NCBI GenBank assembly: GCA_905235295.1
Contig: CAJOLF010000011.1
Coordinates: forward strand, 1 to 32,565
Reading direction: 5' to 3'
Length of the DNA: 32,565 nucleotides
From: an uncultured Ruminococcus sp.
GTDB lineage: Bacteria; Bacillota; Clostridia; Oscillospirales; Acutalibacteraceae
Shown here: piece by piece, positions 1 to 6,098 of the stretch
Layout of the letters: each line of letters starts with the position of its first letter
Numbering within the stretch: the first letter of the stretch is position 1
Position numbers and translations under genes: made by a program
The notes under the pieces: model-generated
What the model saw: only the letters and a program-made list of their open reading frames with translations
Told to the model about the DNA's origin: nothing
The model's database searches: none

Positions 1-885
1 CGTTACAACGTCCTGCTTTGAGGAGCTGCCGCAAGCAACGAGGGTTGTTGTGACATTGGGCATATTCTTGGTTGCGCTAAATACAAGCTCGTCGGGGATT
101 GCCTTCGTCGAGGTCAGGGTAATGCTGTTACCCGAAACAGAAACAGACACATCGCCTGTCTTTTTGAAGGTGTAGTCGGATAAGATTTTGTTGCTGTCGG
201 TAAGAGTAAGAGTGTACTTGCGTTCGCTGTATTTCAGTTCCTTAACGTTGCTCTTTGCCTTTGCCTGTGTGTCGTAGGAAAAGCTCGGAATGACATTGTA
301 ATCATTGAGCTTGTCAATAATCTTGTTGTAGTTGGTCTTTACGTTCGGATTGTGGTCGCCTGCGGTGATACCGTCGATAAACTTGGAATTACTGAGCTTA
401 AACGTCGAAGCGTCACGACAGCCTGTTACAAATTCCCATACAACAAGCTGGGTTGCAATCCACTTTTGACCGTCTGTACCGACAAGGCTGGAGCTGCTGC
501 CTGACTTTCCGAAAAGAAGGGCGAGATTGACCGCCTTCCTCTGTGCCTTGCTGAGTGCGTTCCACGTAGTCGAAGCGTCGGTTGTCAGGGTGTTGCCTGA
601 ATAGAGCGAGTGTCCCGGCTCGATGCAATATGCGTCTTTGCCGTCGGCATAGATGCGGCAGAGTTCCTCGCCGACAGTACCGACAACATAGCCGCCGTGT
701 TCAGTGTACTTCACGAATGAGATGATATTGCCGCCTGTGTCGTAGCAGTAGTCAAAGGTAATAGTTACCTCTTTACCGGCAGCGCTGGCGGTGGGAATAA
801 TGAAAATTGAAGAAACAACAGCTACAACGGCTAAAAGGATTGCCGTGACACGCTTGGCGTTTCTCTTGTTGAATACTTTTGTCAT
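1..885 (-). CDS. Secreted thioester-domain (TQXA-type) surface adhesin, C-terminus beyond window
   Basis: The frame is open from ATG at 885 (GGAGGT ribosome site just upstream) to the window edge, giving 295 visible residues. A signal peptide is evident: basic start (KRNAKR), hydrophobic core at residues 15-30, then an A-S-A-A cleavage region. A YCIEPG motif (Cys87) and an ATQLVVWE motif (Gln146) match the two halves of Cys-Gln thioester domains of Gram-positive pilus-tip and surface adhesins, where the side chains form an internal thioester that bonds covalently to host proteins. The following residues look like beta-rich Ig-like repeat. The missing C-terminus probably carries more repeats and a sorting signal; that is inference. 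Such adhesins are common cargo of integrative elements, and parAB lies just upstream on the same strand, so it probably belongs to the element ending near 4,517. Confidence 0.8.
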   Translation of the reverse strand, partial: MTKVFNKRNAKRVTAILLAVVAVVSSIFIIPTASAAGKEVTITFDYCYDTGGNIISFVKYTEHGGYVVGTVGEELCRIYADGKDAYCIEPGHSLYSGNTLTTDASTTWNALSKAQRKAVNLALLFGKSGSSSSLVGTDGQKWIATQLVVWEFVTGCRDASTFKLSNSKFIDGITAGDHNPNVKTNYNKIIDKLNDYNVIPSFSYDTQAKAKSNVKELKYSERKYTLTLTDSNKILSDYTFKKTGDVSVSVSGNSITLTSTKAIPDELVFSATKNMPNVTTTLVACGSSSKQDVVT

Positions 886-947
886 TGGTTTACCTCCATA
901 AATTTTGAATTGAAATTGTGTGTTTGGATTGGTTTGCCTGCCCCTAT

Positions 948-1004
948 AAGAAAGATATAGTTTATAAGATAGAGTGTATTTAAGAGATAGTTAATATCTT
1001 TCTT
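948..1004. repeat. 11-bp perfect inverted repeat upstream of the adhesin gene
   Basis: AAGAAAGATAT at 948-958 is repeated in reverse complement at 994-1004, with 35 bases between. It lies in the 266-base gap between the adhesin start and the parB stop, so it could be a regulator-binding site for the adhesin promoter or a weak structure. There is no T-run, so it is not an intrinsic terminator. Confidence 0.4.
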
Positions 1005-1151
1005 TTCGGGTAGTTCTGTTAGTATAAGGGGTTAGAGTGTGAGAAAGGGGGAAGTCAAAGCGCCGGTGGGCGCTCTTTCCCGCCTATAACAAGGGTCTTT
1101 TAATTTGAAGCATTCATCAACGGCGGGGATAAAGGTTTCCCATTATCTTTC

Positions 1152-2087
1152 CTACCTGCTGTCACGCTCTGAACGGTGGCGCAGATACTTGGCGTAATGC
1201 TCCAGAGCCTTGCACACATAGTCCTCCGTGTCCTTTAACTGAACATTCTTCGGAATAAGGCTTCGTACTCTGTCACCACGCAGCACAATGCGCTCACGCT
1301 GGTTGGGCTTTTCTTCCGACATAATTGCTTCAACAGCTTCCGCCGTCAGTTTGCCGCTATCAAACATTTTCCTCATTCGGATTGTCTGGTCGTGCGACGG
1401 TGTGCAGTCGTTAATGTCAATCTGCTCAACAACATCACGCTGACTATCCTCGTCAAGATAGGACAACTCAACGGCAGGACGCATTTTGATTCTGCCCTCG
1501 TCCACAAGTTCCAAAAGTTCGGGAACAAGGAAAGTTAAGCGGATATATCGGTGAATTTGATTGCGGCTGTCGCCTGATTCCTGAGCGATAATCTCGTCAG
1601 TTCGTAACTTTGTCCCCACTGGGGACGAAGTTAAATCAGTGCGCTTTCCTTGCCTTTTCATAGCTTCAAATCTCATTTTGTAAGCAAAGGCTTTCTCGCT
1701 GGGAAGGATTGTTGTACGCTGAAAATTACTCTCAACCATATATACAACCGCTTCATCACGGGTTAAGTCCTTAATCTCACTTCTGAGGGTAGTAAGTCCG
1801 GCAAGCTCACAGGCTCGCTTTCTGCGGTGTCCGCTGACAAGCTCATACCGTCCATCCTCTTTCTGACGGAGAACAGCGGGCGTTAATACGCCGTTGGTCT
1901 TGATGCTCTCGACAAGCTGTACCATATCCTCGTCATCTCTGACGTGAAACGGGTGGTCGGGAAAGTCATCAATCAAGTCAAGGGGAATATCCCTTATCTT
2001 TTCAAGCCTTGCGTCGTCCCGTTCCTCCTGTGTAGAGAAAAGGTCATCGAGCGTCGGCAGAGCGAAGTCGCTCTTTCTGTCTGCCAC
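1152..2087 (-). CDS. parB: ParB/Spo0J-family partition protein
   Basis: ParB-family nuclease-like/CTPase domain and central DNA-binding domain, about 311 residues. Visible hallmarks are an N-terminal segment I-P-L-D-L-I, the GHRRKRA box near residue 87 and the ESNFQR segment followed by a helix-turn-helix region, all diagnostic of the family. It would load on a centromere-like site and work with the ParA ATPase encoded immediately upstream. I chose GTG at 2087 because AGGAGG lies 9 bases before it; the TTG at 2093 is only 3 bases from that site. The gene overlaps parA by 44 bases, implying translational coupling. No canonical TGTTTCACGTGAAACA parS site was seen in the window. A plasmid/ICE partition role is inferred from the neighbouring accessory genes. 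Confidence 0.88.
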   Translation of the reverse strand: MADRKSDFALPTLDDLFSTQEERDDARLEKIRDIPLDLIDDFPDHPFHVRDDEDMVQLVESIKTNGVLTPAVLRQKEDGRYELVSGHRRKRACELAGLTTLRSEIKDLTRDEAVVYMVESNFQRTTILPSEKAFAYKMRFEAMKRQGKRTDLTSSPVGTKLRTDEIIAQESGDSRNQIHRYIRLTFLVPELLELVDEGRIKMRPAVELSYLDEDSQRDVVEQIDINDCTPSHDQTIRMRKMFDSGKLTAEAVEAIMSEEKPNQRERIVLRGDRVRSLIPKNVQLKDTEDYVCKALEHYAKYLRHRSERDSR

Positions 2088-2868
2088 TTGCAAGCACCTC
2101 CTTTGTGAAATCAGCGTATGCCTGTGCCGCCTTACTGTTTGGCTCGTAGGCGTAAATGCTCTTTCCTTTGGACGATACCTCGGCGGCTTTTACCGCAACG
2201 GGTATTTTAGATTTGTAAATCTTAATTACGCTCCCAAAGTTTTCTCGAATTGCGTCCATCGTGCTTTTAGCAAGGTTTGTCCTGTTATCGACGAGCGTCA
2301 GCAAAATGCCGTCAATCGCCAAATTAGGATTGGTGTGCGCCTTTACCTTTGATACTGTCCGAAGAAGCTGCGTCATAGCCCTTGCAGGCAAATACTGTGC
2401 CTGAACAGGAATAACAACGCTGTCGGCAGCCGTCAAAGCGTTTAAGGTCAACATACCGAGTGAAGGTCTGCAATCAATAAGGATATAGTCGTAGTTCGGC
2501 TTCACCTTGTTCAGATAGTTTTTCAAGATGTTCTCACGGCTCATAGCCGTCACAAGGTACATCTCCAGTGCTTCCAAATCCGTATTGGAAGGAATGAGGT
2601 CTACACCTTCATCGTGGTGGAGAATACCGCTTTTTACATCTGTGCTATCGTCACGGATAATCTCGTGCATTTTGGTAGCGAGGGTAACAGGGATTTCATC
2701 GACACGCTGCCAACCAAGACAGGTTGTTAAGTCGCCCTGTGGATCACAGTCAACGAGGAGTACCTTTTTACCTTGCTTTGCCAAGCCAATGCCCAAGTTC
2801 ATTGTGGTTGTCGTTTTTCCGACGCCGCCCTTCTGATTGCAAATAGCAATAGTTTTGCAGTTTGGCAT
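2044..2868 (-). CDS. parA: ParA/Soj-family partition ATPase
   Basis: 274 residues. A deviant Walker A motif KGGVGKTT is at residues 13-20, followed by VDCDPQGDLT (switch I) and DYILIDCRPSLG (Walker B region), the standard ParA/MinD layout. It is an ATP-dependent DNA-binding protein that moves DNA bound by ParB. ATG at 2868 is chosen because GGAGG sits 7 bases upstream and the protein then begins directly before the first beta strand; the open frame extends 22 codons further upstream, but that stretch lies in an inverted-repeat region and has no family similarity. First gene of a parA-parB operon, preceded by an unusual cluster of inverted repeats. The lack of a long N-terminal DNA-binding domain makes it Soj-like (type Ib/chromosomal-like). 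Confidence 0.92.
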   Translation of the reverse strand: MPNCKTIAICNQKGGVGKTTTTMNLGIGLAKQGKKVLLVDCDPQGDLTTCLGWQRVDEIPVTLATKMHEIIRDDSTDVKSGILHHDEGVDLIPSNTDLEALEMYLVTAMSRENILKNYLNKVKPNYDYILIDCRPSLGMLTLNALTAADSVVIPVQAQYLPARAMTQLLRTVSKVKAHTNPNLAIDGILLTLVDNRTNLAKSTMDAIRENFGSVIKIYKSKIPVAVKAAEVSSKGKSIYAYEPNSKAAQAYADFTKEVLASGRQKERLRSADAR

Positions 2869-2903
2869 TCGTTTTCCTCCTTTCAAATGGTTTAATAAGA
2901 ACC

Positions 2904-3020
2904 TGTCAACCCACGGGTAGTATTTGCTTCGCAAATCTCCACCCTTAAAGGGTTGACAGAACCTTGTTACGGTGTGAATGAATTATCACACCGTAATAGC
3001 TGTCCTGCAAAAACAGCTAT
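2904..3020. repeat. Three adjacent perfect inverted repeats upstream of parA
   Basis: TGTCAACCC at 2904-2912 pairs with GGGTTGACA at 2950-2958 and encloses a small ATTTGC-TTC-GCAAAT hairpin. TTACGGTGTGA at 2967-2977 pairs with TCACACCGTAA at 2986-2996. ATAGCTGT at 2996-3003 pairs with ACAGCTAT at 3013-3020. The TTGACA inside the first repeat could also be a -35 for parA, but no good -10 follows. The arrangement suits an operator, a centromere or a replication/transfer origin; which of these cannot be told from sequence. Confidence 0.55.
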
Positions 3021-3439
3021 GTAACTTTTCCGCTTATTTGTCCTCGACATCCCAGCGGATAGATAAATCTATATGGGAAGTTCTTCAAGCGCCTGACTGC
3101 TATCAGGCTCATAGGAATCTCACCTCTGCCGGGTACTCCGCCAGCTCCGTAGAGAAGTATCATTATCGCTTGTGTAGGTCGTCGCCATATTGGGAGCAAT
3201 CCAATACTCGCAGACGGAATTAGCGCTCGCTCCTATATAGAGGTCGTGGCGTACCGCTGCGGTAGCTTCGCATTTCTGCTTACACAAGTAACGTACTTGA
3301 AGAAATGATATTCAGTTGTCAAAGTTCAGCGAAAAGGTCTTTTCCGATTGCTCGGGAAATTACCCCTCCATAAATAAAGGAATGGGAGAGGATAAAATCC
3401 AACCTCTACGCAAAAATTTTTCAAAAACTTTTAGAACGC
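3021..3439. other. Intergenic stretch without a convincing gene
   Basis: About 420 bases between the parA leader and a terminator. Short open frames exist on both strands (2978-3223 plus, 3017-3199 minus), but none has a ribosome site or recognisable family. The sequence is moderately GC-rich with several self-complementary patches, so a structured RNA or an origin of the element is possible. No group II intron domain V or tRNA pattern was seen. Confidence 0.35.
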
Positions 3440-3478
3440 AAAAAAGCCGCCTGCTCCAATTAAGGAACAGACGGCTTC
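3440..3478 (-). terminator. Intrinsic terminator of the small accessory operon
   Basis: On the minus strand a 14-base stem (AAGCCGTCTGTTCC with GGAGCAGGCGGCTT, two wobble pairs) is followed by a run of six T. It starts about 20 bases after the stop of the gene at 3497-3835. Confidence 0.8.
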
Positions 3479-3496
3479 AATCGTCATTTTTCAGTT

Positions 3497-3835
3497 TTAA
3501 TCTGTTTGTATAATTCCGGCTTTATTCAAATACCTGATATTGTCATAACAGCCCCTCAAATATATGGCTTCCTGTTGTTTATCGAAAAGCCTGTTGCGAA
3601 GTGTGAGGACTTCTAAAAGAGCCTTACAATCCGGTTCGGACAGCGCAGCAGCTTGCTCCAAGTCGAAAACAGCCTTTACTCTCGGATAATCTTCGTACAG
3701 TTTGGTAATACGCTCCTCAATATCTTTGTACTCTGAATCCGTATCACGCAGTTTATTGACAACGGAGCTTAAATACTCCTCAAAACTGCTACTATATCTG
3801 TCAATGAAGGTTTCCGCTTGTTCATTCGCTTTCAA
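3497..3835 (-). CDS. Small hypothetical protein of Clostridia mobile elements
   Basis: About 112 acidic, mostly helical residues without signal peptide or membrane segment. The C-terminal half (ALSEPDCKALLEVL, then YLRGCYDNIRYL) resembles a widespread uncharacterised family that I associate with plasmids and integrative elements of gut Firmicutes; no function is known to me. The start is uncertain: the frame opens with GTG at 3844, but GAGG overlaps that codon, so TTG at 3835, 8 bases from GAGG, is preferred. It ends before a strong terminator and probably forms a two-gene unit with the gene at 3870-4049. Confidence 0.6.
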   Translation of the reverse strand: MKANEQAETFIDRYSSSFEEYLSSVVNKLRDTDSEYKDIEERITKLYEDYPRVKAVFDLEQAAALSEPDCKALLEVLTLRNRLFDKQQEAIYLRGCYDNIRYLNKAGIIQTD

Positions 3836-3869
3836 TCCAATCACCTCAAAAACACTACTATATATATTA

Positions 3870-4049
3870 TTATATGTATTTTACCTTAATATTCTTTTTC
3901 CGAGCGCAGGACAGCTTGATGATGATTTCATCTATTACATCGGTATATCTCCCTTGTTCGATAAAGGAGTTTTTGAGATCAATCAGGGATTTCAGCACCT
4001 CCGAGCGTTCTTCATTCGTTAAGTATATATTGTATTTGGGCGTTCTCAT
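3870..4049 (-). CDS. Small hypothetical protein, mobile-element associated
   Basis: 59 residues beginning MRTPKYNIYLTNEERSEV, then a helical LIDLKNSFIEQGRYTDVIDEII segment. This pattern recurs in short genes of gut Firmicutes conjugative elements, function unknown. ATG at 4049 is preferred over the ATG at 4070 because AAGGAAGTG lies directly before it. A compact, lysine-rich tail (ARKKNIKVKYI) could bind nucleic acid, but that is speculation. It lies 34 bases upstream of the gene at 3497-3835 and is the gene closest to the attachment-site region. Confidence 0.55.
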   Translation of the reverse strand: MRTPKYNIYLTNEERSEVLKSLIDLKNSFIEQGRYTDVIDEIIIKLSCARKKNIKVKYI

Positions 4050-4122
4050 AAAATCACTTCCTTCTGCCATTATTATATGTCAGAAGCTGGCGCAGCTCAA
4101 TTTTGCGAACGAACTACCACCA

Positions 4123-4254
4123 TACCGCACACCTAACTCTGTTAGCAGGATTTTTGAGGGATTTTTCCTGCTGTTAGCAAGAAAGCGATTTTTGTTTGCA
4201 AAAACGGCGGTTTCGTGCTAACATCTGTTAGATTACCGCACACTTTTGTTAGCA
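4123..4254. repeat. Cluster of TGTTAGCA motifs and TACCGCACAC direct repeats
   Basis: TGTTAGCA occurs at 4140-4147, 4172-4179 and 4247-4254, inverted as TGCTAACA at 4216-4223, with a partial TGTTAGA at 4226-4232. TACCGCACAC occurs at 4123-4132 and 4234-4243, each a few bases before a TGTTAGCA. Such spaced repeats beside a tRNA attachment site resemble arm-type binding sites of tyrosine integrases or an excisionase; the function is inferred from position. Confidence 0.6.
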
Positions 4255-4287
4255 CGATATGGATAAGCGGAAGCCGTAAAAAGAGAA

Positions 4288-4323
4288 AAGCCGCTTTCGA
4301 TGAAAATTCATCAAAAACGGCTT
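4288..4323 (-). terminator. Terminator downstream of tRNA-Arg
   Basis: AAGCCG ... CGGCTT arms with an inner ATGAA/TTCAT stem form an interrupted hairpin; on the minus strand it is followed by TTCTCTTTTT. It lies 4 bases after the CCA end of the tRNA. Confidence 0.7.
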
Positions 4324-4327
4324 AAAA

Positions 4328-4404
4328 TGGCGTCCTCGGCGGGATTCGAACCCACGGCCTTCCGCTTAGGAGGCGGACGCTCTATCCGGCTGAGCTACGA
4401 AGAC
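4328..4404 (-). tRNA. tRNA-Arg, anticodon CCT, CCA encoded
   Basis: The minus strand from 4404 folds as a complete tRNA: acceptor GTCTTCG with CGAGGAC, D-arm with AGCTCAG, anticodon loop CTCCTAA (anticodon CCT, reads AGG), T-arm GTGGG-TTCGAAT-CCCGC, discriminator G and encoded CCA. It sits at the boundary of the mobile element, and a half copy of a related tRNA follows at 4478-4517. It may therefore have been carried by the element to replace the interrupted host gene. Confidence 0.95.
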
Positions 4405-4477
4405 GTGTATTAAATTTACGATTATTCTACCACATTACCATACACTTTAGGGCGGAAAGTGTGTGTTGCAACATTTT

Positions 4478-4517
4478 CTTAGGAGGCGAACGCTCTATCC
4501 AACTGAGCTACTGAGAC
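4478..4517 (-). pseudogene. 5' half of a second tRNA-Arg(CCT), broken at the anticodon loop
   Basis: On the minus strand, 40 bases from 4517 match a tRNA from the acceptor 5' strand (GTCTCAG) through the D-arm (AGCTCAGTTGGA) to anticodon and flank (CGCCTCCTAAG), then similarity stops. It differs from the intact copy in the acceptor and D-loop but shares CGCCTCCTAAG across the anticodon, the likely crossover core. It reads as the left-over of the original chromosomal gene after integration. Confidence 0.8.
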
Positions 4518-4714
4518 ATTTATTGTATTTTACTCTGTTCTGCCGCCGAAACGCGCAGTCGCGGAATGAAAGCTTGTTCCGTGACTTTATTTATACGCTG
4601 GCGCCTGCGCCGGTAGGCTTTTAATTTACCTTATTAATTTTAGCGTAAACGCTTCGCTTTGTCAAGTCGAATCGCGTAATTATCAGCAGGAACCCGCATT
4701 AAGCAAATTACCCC

Positions 4715-4743
4715 TTGCAAAATCAGAAAAACAGTGGTATTAT
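4715..4743 (+). promoter_or_regulatory. SigA-type promoter of pheST
   Basis: TTGCAA at 4715-4720 and TATTAT at 4738-4743 with exactly 17 bases between. Transcription would start near 4750, directly at the T-box leader. Confidence 0.75.
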
Positions 4744-4751
4744 ATTACATA

Positions 4752-5000
4752 GTGTAAACACAGCGACGGAGAGAGTAGCATTTACCACCGCTTTGAAAGA
4801 GAGACGCGTCGGCGGCTGAAAGCGCGTTACTGCGGATTTATGTGAAGTTCGCTCCCGAGTGGCAGGGCTGAAAACGGCAGTAGGCTCTGACGGCAGACAC
4901 CGTTAAAGGTCCAATGAGAGCCCGGACAACCGGGAATCAGGGTGGTACCACGGAGAAATTCGTCCCTGCAAGGCTTTGCGCCTTGCGGGGATTTTTTGTG
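4752..5000 (+). promoter_or_regulatory. T-box riboswitch, probably tRNA-Phe responsive
   Basis: The conserved T-box sequence AGGGTGGTACCACGG lies around 4939-4953, followed by a terminator hairpin (CCCTGCAAGG with CCTTGCGGGG, then six T) ending near 4998. Upstream, a Stem I-like region contains GTGAAGTTCGCTC near 4841-4854; the TTC there is the probable specifier codon for phenylalanine. Uncharged tRNA-Phe would favour the antiterminator and allow pheST expression. The tRNA specificity is inferred from the codon and from the downstream genes. Confidence 0.9.
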
Positions 5001-5027
5001 AGCAAAAAAATATACGGAGGTAAACTT

Positions 5028-6083
5028 ATGGACAACAGAATCGAAGTCTTGAAAGAAGAAATCAGGCAAAAGCTCGAAGATACCAAAGAGCTTGCCAACC
5101 TTGACAAAATCAGGGTTGACTATCTCGGAAAAAAGGGCAGCATTACCGCTTTGTTGAAAAATATGAGGGAGCTGTCAAACGAGGATAAAAAGACCTTTGG
5201 CGCTGAGGTAAACAAGCTAAAGGCGACAGCCGCCAAATTAATTGACGATAAGGTAAAAGAGCTAAAGGAGAAGGAAATCGAAGCCGAAATCAACGCTATG
5301 CCGGTTTTTGACATCACGGCTCCCGCTGACCTTGACAGGGGCTCCTACCACCCCATAACTCTGGTTCAGCGCCAGTGCGAGAATATTTTTAAGTCGATGG
5401 GCTTTACCGTTGAGGACTACCCCGAGGTTGTTACGGATTACGAGTGCTTTGAGGCGGTCAATATTCCCAAACACCATCCCGCGCGCGATATGCAGGACAC
5501 GTATTACCTTGAAAACGGTCAGCTTTTGAAGTCCCAGACTTCCGCGGCGCAGAACGCAATCCTTAAAAAGTACGGCAAAAACCTAAAGGAGAACGGCGTG
5601 CCGATTAAGGCGATTTTCCCCGGACGCTGCTTTAGGAACGAAGCTACCGACGCCAGCCACGAAAACACGTTTTTCCAGATGGAGGGTATGATGGTAGACA
5701 AGGATATATCTATTTCAAACCTCATCTTCTTTATGAAAACAATGCTCTCCGAGGTTTTTCAGCGCGACGTAAAGGTTCGCCTGCGCCCGGGCTTTTTCCC
5801 GTTTGTAGAACCCGGCTTTGAGCTTGATATTAACTGTGAAATCTGCGGCGGCTCGGGCTGCTCGTCCTGCAAGCACAGCGGATGGCTTGAGCTTTGTCCG
5901 TGCGGTATGATTCACCCCAACGTTCTGCGCGAGGGCGGAATTGACCCCGACGAATACACCGGCTTTGCCTTTGGCTTGGGCTTGACAAGACTTGCGATGA
6001 TGAAGTACAAGGTGAAGGATATTCGCGACCTGAACAGCGGCAGCCTAAAGGCGCTTGCCCAGTTTACGGACGACGAGAACTGA
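5028..6083 (+). CDS. pheS: Phenylalanine--tRNA ligase alpha subunit
   Basis: 351 residues, typical for PheS. The N-terminal coiled coil (residues 1-85) binds tRNA-Phe; the class II catalytic core follows, with motif 2 around FPGRCFRNEATDASH and motif 3 GFAFGLGLTRLAMM near the C-terminus. A cysteine group (CEICGGSGCSSC) in the core is usual in clostridial PheS. It charges tRNA-Phe as an alpha2-beta2 enzyme with PheT. ATG at 5028 has CGGAGG upstream; the open frame reaches back to 4914 but that part is the T-box and terminator, so the longer start is wrong. pheT follows after 15 bases. Confidence 0.98.
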   Translation: MDNRIEVLKEEIRQKLEDTKELANLDKIRVDYLGKKGSITALLKNMRELSNEDKKTFGAEVNKLKATAAKLIDDKVKELKEKEIEAEINAMPVFDITAPADLDRGSYHPITLVQRQCENIFKSMGFTVEDYPEVVTDYECFEAVNIPKHHPARDMQDTYYLENGQLLKSQTSAAQNAILKKYGKNLKENGVPIKAIFPGRCFRNEATDASHENTFFQMEGMMVDKDISISNLIFFMKTMLSEVFQRDVKVRLRPGFFPFVEPGFELDINCEICGGSGCSSCKHSGWLELCPCGMIHPNVLREGGIDPDEYTGFAFGLGLTRLAMMKYKVKDIRDLNSGSLKALAQFTDDEN

Positions 6084-6098
6084 TAGGGAGGCAGCGTT

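Noticed and set aside
2869-2934. N-terminal extension of ParA by 22 residues
   Set aside because: It lies in inverted-repeat sequence and the ribosome site GGAGG is inside it, just before the ATG at 2868.
2978-3223. Two short overlapping frames on opposite strands in the parA upstream gap
   Set aside because: No ribosome site, no recognisable family and a start inside a hairpin; kept only as an unexplained gap.
4914-5027. N-terminal extension of PheS
   Set aside because: These bases are the T-box and terminator; a good ribosome site marks the ATG at 5028.
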